Origin: Bhargavaea cecembensis
GTDB taxonomy: Bacteria > Bacillota > Bacilli > Bacillales_A > Planococcaceae
Length of the DNA: 64,000 nucleotides
Reading direction: 5' to 3'
Assembly: GCF_001619585.1 (NCBI RefSeq)
Contig: NZ_LQNT01000001.1
Location: forward strand, 612,601 to 676,600
Under the pieces are notes generated by a model. That model did no database searches. It worked only from the letters and a program-made list of their open reading frames with translations, and had not been told where the DNA came from. Both the position numbers and the translations under genes were made by a program. Below are positions 42,360 to 50,224 of the stretch, piece by piece. How positions within the stretch are numbered: position 1 is the stretch's first letter; each line of letters begins with the position of its first letter.

Positions 42360-42809
42360 TCAATAGCTTCGCTTGTTTCCTTTCTTTACGTACTCCCAAT
42401 CTTTTTCTACGTTTTTTCTGACCCGGCGAAGGAGACGAAGGAGAATATCCGCTTCGTCTTCAGAAAAGCCCTCAAGCGCCACTGCATTGGAATGCTCATG
42501 CTCTCTTACGATAAACGGATAAACTGATAAGCCCTTTTCAGTCGGGAAGAGTTTCTTGATTCTCCTATTGCTTTCATCGTCCCGTTTCTCGATAAACCCT
42601 TTCTCCTCCAGTTTCATGATCGCCCTTGCAGCCGTTGTCCGGTCAACCATTATCATCTCGGCAAGCTTTTCCTGTATGATCCCCGGATTCTCGCAGATCC
42701 TCACCATATAAAGATATTGTCCCTTTGACAGATCGACTTCCTTGAACTCAATGTTGCTGAGGGAATCCAGCGACCTTGCAATCACCCCGATTTCCCGGAG
42801 ATGCTCCAT
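42360..42809 (-). CDS. MarR-family regulator of the pai operon
   Basis: A 149-residue winged-helix regulator. QEKLAEMIMVDRTTAARAIM is the recognition helix region, followed by KLEEKGFIEKRDDESNRRIK, the wing. It is the first gene of marR-paiA-paiB. Two dyads with a TGTTGYnnnTGCAACA-like pattern lie around its promoter, consistent with autoregulation. The ATG follows TAGGAGG at 11 nt. The ligand is unknown; a polyamine link is a reasonable guess from the neighbours. Confidence 0.9.
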   Translation of the reverse strand: MEHLREIGVIARSLDSLSNIEFKEVDLSKGQYLYMVRICENPGIIQEKLAEMIMVDRTTAARAIMKLEEKGFIEKRDDESNRRIKKLFPTEKGLSVYPFIVREHEHSNAVALEGFSEDEADILLRLLRRVRKNVEKDWEYVKKGNKRSY

Positions 42810-42833
42810 CTAATTAGTTGCCTCCTATCTGTA

Positions 42834-42894
42834 TGTTGTATTTGCAACATTTCTATTATACTTATTTTACTTTTAAATAAGTGCAAACGCAACA
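42834..42894 (-). promoter_or_regulatory. marR-paiAB promoter with two operator-like dyads
   Basis: TGTTGTATTTGCAACA (42834-42849) is a near-perfect 16-bp palindrome. GTGCAAACGCAACA (42881-42894) is a related site. Between them on the minus strand lies a TATAAT box (42855-42860); the second site falls near the -35 region. Confidence 0.6.
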
Positions 42895-42908
42895 TTTATT
42901 ATAACAAA

Positions 42909-42942
42909 CAAAAAAGCCGATGCTTTTTCACATCGGCTCGGT
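42909..42942 (-). terminator. Terminator of the GNAT gene
   Basis: GAGCCGATG pairs with CATCGGCTT around TGAAAAAG, then TTTTTGTTTG on the minus strand. Confidence 0.8.
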
Positions 42943-43479
42943 AGCTGCTTCATTGAAAGGCTTTGAATACTCCACAATACCGCTTACCTGATTTAGCGCT
43001 CCTTCTGACAGTTCAAGTGCCATAAACACATCGTCCGGAACATCGAACGGCGGACGAATCCCCCACTCCGATGCTTTTCTGAAACCAAACCTCGGATAAT
43101 AACCGGGATGTCCGAGAACGATTACTGAGCGAAATCCGAGTTCCCTTGCTTTGTCCAATGCCGTTTGGATCAGCCGGCTCCCGATTCCCATGTTCTGAAG
43201 TTTCGGCAGGACGGATACCGGAGCCAGTGCCAATGATTCTTCTGAGTTCTTCCCGTCAACGATCCGGATTTTGGACAACAGAATATGGCCGACAATGTCC
43301 CCGGCCTCATTCTCCGCCACAATAGATAGTTCCGGAACGTAGGCATCGGATACACGGAGCCGGCCGACCAGGATATGTTCACTGTGATCGCTCATCTCTG
43401 CATCCCGGAAAGCTTGCTCCACAACTTCAGTGATTGTCTCGAAATCCCTCGGCAAACTTTGTCTGATCAATATTTCCAC
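42928..43479 (-). CDS. GNAT-family N-acetyltransferase
   Basis: A 183-residue acetyltransferase of the YhbS-like group. IVGHILLSKIRIVDGKN, LAPVSVLPKLQNMGIGSRLI (motif A, acetyl-CoA binding) and VIVLGHPGYYPRFGFRKASE identify it. The start is GTG 43479 after GGGGGAA. The acceptor is unknown. It is monocistronic and lies next to, but separately transcribed from, the pai operon. Confidence 0.88.
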   Translation of the reverse strand: MEILIRQSLPRDFETITEVVEQAFRDAEMSDHSEHILVGRLRVSDAYVPELSIVAENEAGDIVGHILLSKIRIVDGKNSEESLALAPVSVLPKLQNMGIGSRLIQTALDKARELGFRSVIVLGHPGYYPRFGFRKASEWGIRPPFDVPDDVFMALELSEGALNQVSGIVEYSKPFNEAATEPM

Positions 43480-43615
43480 TCGCCATTCCCCCTGCCATCT
43501 GAGTTTTTATTTCGTACAACTTTTCACCCTATATCTTTTATACGGACAGGGCCTGTGAAAAGTTTCACAAGCAAGTTGAAACGTCTTATCTAACCATCAC
43601 TTCATAAAACTCCAT

Positions 43616-43650
43616 AGAAAGGCGATTCGCCACTATAAGACGAATCGCTG
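43616..43650 (-). terminator. Terminator of the dicarboxylate symporter gene
   Basis: On the minus strand AGCGATTCG pairs with CGAATCGCC around 11 nt, then TTTC. Confidence 0.65.
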
Positions 43651-43653
43651 TAA

Positions 43654-44895
43654 TCACGCCCGCTCAAACTTAGCCAAACGCTTTTTCTCACTTTTGTCCA
43701 CGACTGATGCACCGACCAGGTCTCCGGTGACATTCGTGGCGGTTGCGCCCATCCCGAGAATCGCATCGATCCCGGCGACAAGTGCCACGACTTCTATGGG
43801 CAGACCCGCCTGGGTGAGAACAATCGACAGGGCGATGAGGCCGGCCCCGGGAACCCCTGCAGTACCGATGGAAGCAAGCGTGCCGGTCACAATAATTCCG
43901 AGAATGGCCGCGAAGCCCAAGTCCAGCCCGACGATGTCCGCTGCAAACACGACCGATGCACCAAGACGGATCGCCGCTCCGTCCATATTGACCGTAGCGC
44001 CCAGAGGCAAAGAGAATGAGGCTACGTCGTCACTGATTCCTGCACGCTTTGCAGCCTTCATGGTGACGGGAAGCGTCCCCAGGCTGGATGAAGTCATAAA
44101 CGCCGTGCCAATCGCATCCTTGACATTTCTCAAGAATTCACGGATCCGGACGCCGAACAGCTTCATTATTACAAAATAGACCAATACAAACTGGAGCACA
44201 ATGCCTCCATAAATGACTGCCGTCAATTTCCCCAGAGAAATCAATGTCTGGAGTCCTTGTGAACCGATCGCCGACGCAGCGATGGCGAAGATGCCAATCG
44301 GCGCGTACTGAAGAATACCGTTGAGCACGCGGAATGTGACTTCACTCAGGCTTGCAGTCAGATCACTCAGGAAGTGCCCCATCTTTCTGATCCGTTCCTC
44401 ACCGGAATGGATCATGGAAGAAAACGATAGCCCAACAACGACAGACACAAAAATAAGCGCCAGTATGTCAGCATTTACTAATGCAGAAAACAAATTGTCC
44501 GGGACGATCGACAGCACGGTATCGACAACGGACGGCCGTTCAGGCACCTCCACTTCAGCATTCGGAAGTGTAAGCCCAGTACCTGGTCTAATCATTAATG
44601 CCAGCACAATCCCGAATATGATCGCTATCCCTGTGGTGATGAAATAAAAGGTGAACACCTTCCCGCCGACCCTTCCGAGTTTCGCAGGATTCAGCTGGTC
44701 CACCGCTGCAATCAGCGTGAAGACGACGAGCGGAATTACAATCAGATTCAAGAGCCTCAGGAGCAGATCCCCAAGCGGCGACAGCACGCTTGCCGATTCC
44801 CCAAAAATGAGTCCGACAACGATGCCCAACAGAAAACCGACGGACATTTTGAGCATGAATGACTGGTCCCGATAAAATCTCCAGATTGCCCCCAT
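43654..44895 (-). CDS. Dicarboxylate/amino acid:cation symporter (DAACS)
   Basis: A 413-residue transporter of the GltP/DctA family with about eight helices and two re-entrant hairpins. The serine-rich HP1 motif is FMTSSSLGTLPVTMKAA, the TM7 block NMDGAAIRLG stands for NMDGT, and the HP2 region is TLASIGTAGVPGAGLIALSI; the TM8 binding block is ATNVTGD. NMDG-A-A instead of NMDG-T-A is a noticeable change at a cation-site position. Likely substrates are glutamate, aspartate or C4 acids. The ATG follows GGGAGG. Monocistronic. Confidence 0.92.
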   Translation of the reverse strand: MGAIWRFYRDQSFMLKMSVGFLLGIVVGLIFGESASVLSPLGDLLLRLLNLIVIPLVVFTLIAAVDQLNPAKLGRVGGKVFTFYFITTGIAIIFGIVLALMIRPGTGLTLPNAEVEVPERPSVVDTVLSIVPDNLFSALVNADILALIFVSVVVGLSFSSMIHSGEERIRKMGHFLSDLTASLSEVTFRVLNGILQYAPIGIFAIAASAIGSQGLQTLISLGKLTAVIYGGIVLQFVLVYFVIMKLFGVRIREFLRNVKDAIGTAFMTSSSLGTLPVTMKAAKRAGISDDVASFSLPLGATVNMDGAAIRLGASVVFAADIVGLDLGFAAILGIIVTGTLASIGTAGVPGAGLIALSIVLTQAGLPIEVVALVAGIDAILGMGATATNVTGDLVGASVVDKSEKKRLAKFERA

Positions 44896-45012
44896 TCATA
44901 AACCTCCCTTCATCTTTCTTCCGGATGTACCGGTTATGTATCCCTTCCTAAATCATCCCCTTCTTTGAAGTGTGCAAAACAACAACAAGATTTGCCGTTA
45001 TTTTGCCTGAAT

Positions 45013-45045
45013 AAAAAACACCCGGGAAGCGTGGCTTCCCGGGAA
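45013..45045 (-). terminator. Terminator of the LXG locus
   Basis: On the minus strand CCCGGGAAGCCACGCTTCCCGGG is a strong hairpin followed by TGTTTTTT. Confidence 0.85.
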
Positions 45046-45054
45046 ATTCTTGTG

Positions 45055-45561
45055 TTATTCAGATCCGTATTGACGGTCCAGTTCCTCATACTTCGCTGCA
45101 TAATCATCCGTAATCTTATCGAGCTGCTCCTGTTTATCAGAAATTTCCCCGGACAGTTCAGCTATCTTTTTTTCAAAGTCTTCCCCGGGCTCTGCGGTCA
45201 GTTCCAGTACTTCGGAAAGCTTTCCTAAGTAGTCAATCTGCAAGGCCAGTTCCTGATCTTTCAGTCCGTTCAGTTCCTTGAGCTCTTCGTGGGTCAGACG
45301 GCCCTGCCAATCTTCCGACAATGCCTTGGATTCTTCAAGCAGCGGGAGCATTTCTGTTTTCAGGTACTGATTGGCCTGCTCCGGACTGTCCAGAATGGCA
45401 TTCAACTGATTGCTCATCATGATCAGTTCAATGGAATTCTGATAAATCGGAGTGCTGCCCTCTTCTTTGTATTCCTTGTACTCAGCTGCAATTCCCGGAC
45501 CGCCGCAAGCCGCCAGTGCGAACACCAGCAACATCCCCATCAGCCGGATCAGATTTTTCAT
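45055..45561 (-). CDS. LXG-locus lipoprotein 2, unknown function
   Basis: A 168-residue lipoprotein with lipobox ALAAC (Cys19), then largely helical, charged sequence (EYKEYKEEGSTPIYQNSIEL; LSGEISDKQEQLDKITDDYA; KYEELDRQYGSE). It starts at ATG 45561 after TGGAGG. It ends the operon of two small LXG partners, the LXG protein and lipoprotein 1. It is a distant paralogue of the lipoproteins at 45617, 54747 and 55318: same signal-coil layout and the late coiled segment. Immunity or surface-anchored chaperone roles are possible; neither is shown. Confidence 0.75.
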   Translation of the reverse strand: MKNLIRLMGMLLVFALAACGGPGIAAEYKEYKEEGSTPIYQNSIELIMMSNQLNAILDSPEQANQYLKTEMLPLLEESKALSEDWQGRLTHEELKELNGLKDQELALQIDYLGKLSEVLELTAEPGEDFEKKIAELSGEISDKQEQLDKITDDYAAKYEELDRQYGSE

Positions 45562-45616
45562 GATGCACCTCCAATTCACCGGTCTCTTAATCGCGGTGCC
45601 GGCCATACGTCCCGAA

Positions 45617-46150
45617 TCATTGTTCATTGACGAGTGCATCGATTTGCCGGTCCATTTCCACTCCGGTTCGTTCTATTTTTTCCTGCAGCTCCATGTTCTC
45701 CTCATTTAGCTTGACAGCCTCTTGGTACGTTTCTTCGGTCACCGGATCAACAAATTCGAGCGCCGATAAGTCTGCTGTCTTTTGAAGGGAATCGAGCGTC
45801 AGATTCAAATACTCAATCGTGGTCTCGTTCAGCTCCCTGATCTCTTCATTCACCAGTCCATCATGGGCATCAGAAGCGATTTTTTTGGATTCTTCCATAA
45901 AGGGAATCACTTCTTCCTCCATATAGCGGTGGGCTTCCTCGGGTTGTTCGATGATGGATGTATAGTGATTGAGCATTTCTGCAATCTTAAATGATCGCTC
46001 ATCCAGAGGCTCAAAAATGTTCTTCCGATATTCTTCAAATTCTTTTTCCACACTGATATTCTGTGTTTCTGCTCCGTTGCCGCTGTTGCAGGCAGCGAGG
46101 AATAACGCCAACAGAAACACTAGGAAATACTTAAATATAGATCGTTTCAT
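45617..46150 (-). CDS. LXG-locus lipoprotein 1, unknown function
   Basis: A 177-residue lipoprotein: lipobox LAAC in LALFLAACNSGN, then EKEFEEYRKNIFEPLDERSF followed by KIAEML, HDGLVNEEIRELNETTIEYL and a C-terminal coiled segment (MELQEKIERTGVEMDRQIDA). The EYR...PLxxRSxKxAEM signature is shared with 54747-55277 and 55318-55842. I use ATG 46150, 8 nt after AGGAG. It lies 41 bp after the LXG gene, the position where immunity genes usually sit in LXG loci, and it is anchored outside the membrane. Family not recognised; YkyA-like folding is conceivable. Confidence 0.75.
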   Translation of the reverse strand: MKRSIFKYFLVFLLALFLAACNSGNGAETQNISVEKEFEEYRKNIFEPLDERSFKIAEMLNHYTSIIEQPEEAHRYMEEEVIPFMEESKKIASDAHDGLVNEEIRELNETTIEYLNLTLDSLQKTADLSALEFVDPVTEETYQEAVKLNEENMELQEKIERTGVEMDRQIDALVNEQ

Positions 46151-46191
46151 TGCTTTCACTCCTAAACTTCAGCGATTTCACTCTGTCTATC

Positions 46192-48273
46192 TTAATACAG
46201 AGTGATGGTTCCGTCCGGTTTCAGCCTGAACAGTTTGACGCCCGACGGTTTTTTCCCATCTCCGCTGATGGTCAGGAGGACTTCCTTTTCACCTGCTGAC
46301 GGAACCGGTGCATTCTTGATTTTTTCCCAGCCGGGAATTTGGTTTTGTGCAAACTGTGAGGCTGAGCTTTTGATCACTTCAGACGTGTCCGTCCCAGGCA
46401 GGCGATTCAGATACTCGTCAAAACCGTCCATACCCTTGATTTTGCCGATGCCATTGCCGATTTGCTCATCGACTGCGCTCTCCAGCGCCCGCTTGGCAAG
46501 ACTTCCGAGCACCTCATTGAGTTTTCCGTGCTCCACGTTTTGAATCGAGTAATGGACATCGGGATTATCCGGAAAGATTACGAGTTCCTGGCCGACCACA
46601 CTGTAGTTGACCGGGACGTCGTTGACCGTTGTTGTGTTGATATCCACGCCTTTTGTAAATTCCAGTTTGTTGAGGTCCAAGCCCATTCCCTGCACAGACC
46701 CTTCTGGCTGATTTCCTTTGAGCGCAAAATCAGCCACAGTCCGTTTCGCTTCTTCCGGTGAATCTTTACTGAAGTTCGGATCTGTATTATTTTGTGTCCA
46801 GTTCCAGAGATCGCTGAACGTAACTTCATTGTGATCTTTTTGCTTAAGGGTGTTCAGCTCACCGGTATACCACTCCTTGATGGAGAGTACCCCGTCCTTG
46901 CCGAGTGTCAGGCTAACCCGGCGATCATACTGGACACCATCACCGGACAGGTAAACAATGACCTGCTTGGTTCCTGCTTTAGGCACATCGGCAGAAATGA
47001 TTTCACCCCAGAACGGGATCTTCTTCTGAATGTTTTCTGAGATCTCTTCTTTGACGATTTCTCCTGATTTCTTCCCGGTAAATGGTATTTCCGGAGACCC
47101 CTTAATTTTCCCTGAGATTGTAGATGAGCCGGGCAACCTGCTGCCAATCTTGCCTAACATCCGGTCACCCTGGATCGTGGAGACGGTTTTCACCGACGTT
47201 GCCAAGACTTCCTGAAGAAGTGTGACTTCCGCGTTCTGCGTGGAGTACCAGAGGTTCGGATTATCACGGTAAATAACCAGCTTGTTATTGATGATGGAAT
47301 AATGCAGGGGAACCCCCCTCAAATTGTATGTTTCGATGGAAACACCGTCCATTGCATCAAGAGCCGCCAGATTGATCTCTTTACCACGTGCCACCTGGTG
47401 AGGACCTCGGATAAACTCCTCCCCCTGGGATTCCACACCAGACTCAATAATCCTTTCAAGCTCTTCATACCGCCGCTCGTAACCACGGAGCATCTCATAC
47501 ACAAATTCATCAGACTTTTTGCTCTGGATAAGATGTGAGCCGAATACCAACCACAAACTCGAGAAGAACATAGAAAAGCCCATAGCGAATTCCTTTAATT
47601 GTTCCTGAGCCAGATTCACACGCAGCTTCTGATATCCGCTGAAATCCTGGAGCTGGAGATCATATGTTTCAATCCGGAATGACGGATTTCCAAAGATACC
47701 GGACAAGTCTTTCAAGTAGCCGTCCATCAGATCTAAATCAGCGTCAAGTGCGGACAGTTCCCCGGTCTGGCTATAATCATATGTATTTAGATCTTGGATG
47801 GTTTGGCGGATATGCCGTTTTGCGTCACGGACACCCTCGCGAAATGCATCGTCCTTTAGCCTCGGCAGGCTGATGATGTCGCTCACCGCATCCATGTAGC
47901 TGTTCCCTTCGTCAACCAGAGCTGCCGTCACACTTTCCGACTTTGTTACTCCATTCGTCAGCGGCCCCTCAAGGTGCGATTCCAGAATATATCCATCATG
48001 GGCAGGCTCAAGGGCTGATGTCGCCTGTTTCAGGTTTTGCAAAAGTCCTTCAAACTTTTCCAGTGTCAGTGACCTGTAGGCAATCAGAGGAAGATGCCAT
48101 TCCCGGTAATAACGGCGTATGGCATCCCCGCCTACTCCCGTGAACGAATCTCCGAGATCGGTGAATGACGCAACCGCTCTCTCAAGCTCCTTTAACTGTG
48201 CCTTCTGAGACTCGATCTGTCGGACAACCGAATCGATTCCTTCCAGCAGCGAGCTTACCTCCAGCGTTTTCAT
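46192..48273 (-). CDS. LXG-domain type VII secretion protein with duplicated C-terminal domain
   Basis: A 693-residue protein. Residues 1-215 form an LXG domain (helical, opening MKTLEVSSLLEGIDSVVRQI), the type VII secretion-targeting module of polymorphic toxins. A hydrophobic stretch (about 229-250, EFAMGFSMFFSSLWLVFGSH) and a linker follow. Then two copies of a domain of about 150 residues appear at about 312-470 and 543-693. Compare NNKLVIYRDNPNLWYSTQNA with GQELVIFPDNPDVHYSIQNV, and PKAGTKQVIVYLSGDG with PSAGEKEVLLTISGDG. No known nuclease, NADase or lipase toxin motif was recognised. It starts behind AAGGAGGTG and follows two DUF5344/DUF5082-like genes. Confidence 0.85.
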   Translation of the reverse strand: MKTLEVSSLLEGIDSVVRQIESQKAQLKELERAVASFTDLGDSFTGVGGDAIRRYYREWHLPLIAYRSLTLEKFEGLLQNLKQATSALEPAHDGYILESHLEGPLTNGVTKSESVTAALVDEGNSYMDAVSDIISLPRLKDDAFREGVRDAKRHIRQTIQDLNTYDYSQTGELSALDADLDLMDGYLKDLSGIFGNPSFRIETYDLQLQDFSGYQKLRVNLAQEQLKEFAMGFSMFFSSLWLVFGSHLIQSKKSDEFVYEMLRGYERRYEELERIIESGVESQGEEFIRGPHQVARGKEINLAALDAMDGVSIETYNLRGVPLHYSIINNKLVIYRDNPNLWYSTQNAEVTLLQEVLATSVKTVSTIQGDRMLGKIGSRLPGSSTISGKIKGSPEIPFTGKKSGEIVKEEISENIQKKIPFWGEIISADVPKAGTKQVIVYLSGDGVQYDRRVSLTLGKDGVLSIKEWYTGELNTLKQKDHNEVTFSDLWNWTQNNTDPNFSKDSPEEAKRTVADFALKGNQPEGSVQGMGLDLNKLEFTKGVDINTTTVNDVPVNYSVVGQELVIFPDNPDVHYSIQNVEHGKLNEVLGSLAKRALESAVDEQIGNGIGKIKGMDGFDEYLNRLPGTDTSEVIKSSASQFAQNQIPGWEKIKNAPVPSAGEKEVLLTISGDGKKPSGVKLFRLKPDGTITLY

Positions 48274-48285
48274 GTCTTCACCTCC

Positions 48286-48570
48286 TTAATTCGCATCCAT
48301 TGAAATGGAGAGCTGATGATCTGTTTCATCTAGCATATCCGCCGATTCCCTGACCGCCTCGTGATTAAGCCTCAGGATCCTCTTGAATTCCTCCCCCTGC
48401 TGTTCAAGGATGAGGTTGAGCTGGTTGATCTTCTCTACGAGTTCAAGCACATTGTCTCCCGCGAGATTCTGGGGAAGGGCGGGGTCCAGAGACTCGGTCA
48501 TGCTTTCCATATTTGAAACCGACTGCCTGACGGTTTCATATTCGACCTTAATCTGATTAGTCAATGACAT
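48286..48570 (-). CDS. YwqI-like (DUF5344) LXG partner
   Basis: A 94-residue helical protein (IKVEYETVRQSVSNMESMTE; VLELVEKINQLNLILEQQGE) with the size and coil character of WXG100-like partners. In B. subtilis ywqH-ywqI-ywqJ the DUF5344 protein YwqI precedes the LXG toxin, and the same order is seen here. These proteins bind the LXG helix bundle to form the secreted complex. ATG 48570 overlaps the upstream stop by one base; the LXG start is 12 bp downstream. Confidence 0.8.
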   Translation of the reverse strand: MSLTNQIKVEYETVRQSVSNMESMTESLDPALPQNLAGDNVLELVEKINQLNLILEQQGEEFKRILRLNHEAVRESADMLDETDHQLSISMDAN

Positions 48571-48929
48571 CAGTCCTTTCCTGCACGAATAGCAGCCAGC
48601 CTTGTCCGCTCCGCTGCGATGCTGGATTCCAGCGCCATGATTTCCAGTTTGATTTGGGCAATCTTTTCACTGAGCATCTGTCTGGAAAGGGCGAGCTGGA
48701 CACTGGAAATATCGTCGTATTGCACAGCCATTACGTCACGGTATTCGAGAAATTTATCCGCAAGCATTCCTTTCCAGGTTTTTGCCGTTAGCTCCGGCTC
48801 CTCCAAAAGGCTTCGGTTTTGCGAGAAGTCTCCGTCCAAATTGCCCAGATTCACCGCACAGACAGTCAGTCTTCTCAACTGTTCTTTCTTCAGTTGGAGT
48901 TGTGCGATCAAAGCAGCTAATAAGGCCAT
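48570..48929 (-). CDS. YwqH-like (DUF5082) LXG partner
   Basis: A 119-residue helical protein: QLQLKKEQLRRLTVCAVNLG, then KTWKGMLADKFLEYRDVMAV and a late coil. The W-x-G within KTWKG and the long coils fit DUF5082 (YwqH) proteins, which precede DUF5344 and LXG genes in Bacillus. First gene of the locus, behind AAAGGAG at 10 nt. No ESX core genes (EssC, YukD etc.) are in the window, so secretion would use machinery encoded elsewhere. Confidence 0.8.
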   Translation of the reverse strand: MALLAALIAQLQLKKEQLRRLTVCAVNLGNLDGDFSQNRSLLEEPELTAKTWKGMLADKFLEYRDVMAVQYDDISSVQLALSRQMLSEKIAQIKLEIMALESSIAAERTRLAAIRAGKD

Positions 48930-49067
48930 CGGGCGAAATCTCCTTTTCTAAACAAAGTTACTTTTATCATAGCAAATTGGAAAGACTGGAAATATAGGAA
49001 TAACGACCGGTGCCGAAAGACTCCTTTCGGGAGACGCAGTGCTGTCTACTCGGTCAAAAGAAATAAA

Positions 49068-49102
49068 AAAGAGAAAGGAAACAGTGTCTCCTTTCTCTTT
49101 GT
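49068..49102 (-). terminator. Terminator of glsA
   Basis: AAAGAGAAAGGAGACA pairs with TGTTTCCTTTCTCTTT, then TTTATTT on the minus strand. Confidence 0.82.
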
Positions 49103-49143
49103 ACCCTGAAGTTTAACAAATTATGTCTAAATTGGAGGACCGA

Positions 49144-50151
49144 TCAGAAAATGCTCATATTCCATTCCTGTGCAATCTGCTTCAGAAGCATGCTGCCTGC
49201 CACACTGTTACCGACTTCATCGATGGCGGGCCCATAGATCCCGATTCCGCATCCATTCGGGAACGGGGACTGTGGGGAGCCCGCGTGTGAAGGAACCACC
49301 GCCATGATACCTCCGGATACGCCGCTTTTTGCCGGCAGGCCGATGAAGGCAGCAAACTTTCCGGAGGCATTGTACATGCCGCACGTCACCATCAGTGCTT
49401 TTGTAATACGGGCGACCTGCACCGGGAGAATCTGTTCTTTTAGAATCGGATGATAGCCATCGTGTGCCAGGACCAGGCCGATCATGGCAATGTCCGTGGC
49501 ATTGATCTCCACCGAGCACTGCTTCAGGTACACTTCAAGTGCTTCTTCCACATCGGCTTCCAGATAGCCGTTTTCCTGCAGGTAATAAGCAAGGGCACGG
49601 TTGCGGTGGGCAGTGATCCATTCGGACTGGAAGACTTCCTCATTAATCGCCGGGCGTCTTCCGGTCATATTGCTGATCAGCGAAATGAACGATTCGACTT
49701 TTTCCTGCGGTGTCCGCTTTCCGAGCAACGATGCCACTGTAAGTGCACCCGCATTGATCATCGGATTAAACGGCTTGCCCGGCTTATGGAGTTCGAGCCG
49801 GACAATTGAGTTGAAAGCGTCGCCTGTCGGCTCGACATCCACACGGTCCAGGACATACGACGTTCCGAAATCGATGCAGGCTGCCATGAAGCTGATCACT
49901 TTCGAAATGCTTTGCAGGGTAAACACGGCTTCACTGTCTCCGGACTGGAGGACCGTCCCATCCGCTCCGACCATGACCACTCCAAGCTGTGAAGGATCGG
50001 CTTTTTGGAGGGCGGGGATATAGGAAGCACATTCCCCTTCAGTTGTATAGAAGCGGTCTTGTTCCACCCACTTGTCCAGTTGGGCGGCAAACCGCTGCAG
50101 ATCATGAGTGGTTTCATGATGATTCGGCAGCGTTTCTTTCACCATGGTCAT
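49144..50151 (-). CDS. glsA: Glutaminase
   Basis: A 335-residue serine-dependent glutaminase (L-Gln to L-Glu plus ammonia). The beta-lactamase-like S-x-x-K motif is SISK (81-84) in VFTLQSISKVISF; NPMINAGALTV, NRALAYYLQENGYL and KSGVSGGIMAVVPS are further family blocks. Start ATG 50151 behind AAAGGAG. It lies 73 bp after an AbgB-like amidohydrolase gene, with a strong hairpin between, so it is probably partly uncoupled from that operon. Together they could release and use glutamine or glutamate from an N-acylated or conjugated substrate. Confidence 0.94.
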   Translation of the reverse strand: MTMVKETLPNHHETTHDLQRFAAQLDKWVEQDRFYTTEGECASYIPALQKADPSQLGVVMVGADGTVLQSGDSEAVFTLQSISKVISFMAACIDFGTSYVLDRVDVEPTGDAFNSIVRLELHKPGKPFNPMINAGALTVASLLGKRTPQEKVESFISLISNMTGRRPAINEEVFQSEWITAHRNRALAYYLQENGYLEADVEEALEVYLKQCSVEINATDIAMIGLVLAHDGYHPILKEQILPVQVARITKALMVTCGMYNASGKFAAFIGLPAKSGVSGGIMAVVPSHAGSPQSPFPNGCGIGIYGPAIDEVGNSVAGSMLLKQIAQEWNMSIF

Positions 50152-50175
50152 GCCGGTTTCTCCTTTCTGTCAGGC

Positions 50176-50216
50176 AAAAGAAATGATGAGAATGCGATGA
50201 TTCTCATCATTTCTTC
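50176..50216 (-). terminator. Hairpin between the amidohydrolase gene and glsA
   Basis: On the minus strand GAAATGATGAGAAT pairs perfectly with ATTCTCATCATTTC, followed by TTTTG. Confidence 0.8.
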
Positions 50217-50224
50217 CTATGTTT

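Noticed and set aside
45055..48929. Complete type VII secretion system
   Set aside because: Only LXG protein, two small partners and lipoproteins are present; no EssC ATPase, YukD, EssB or other core components in the window.
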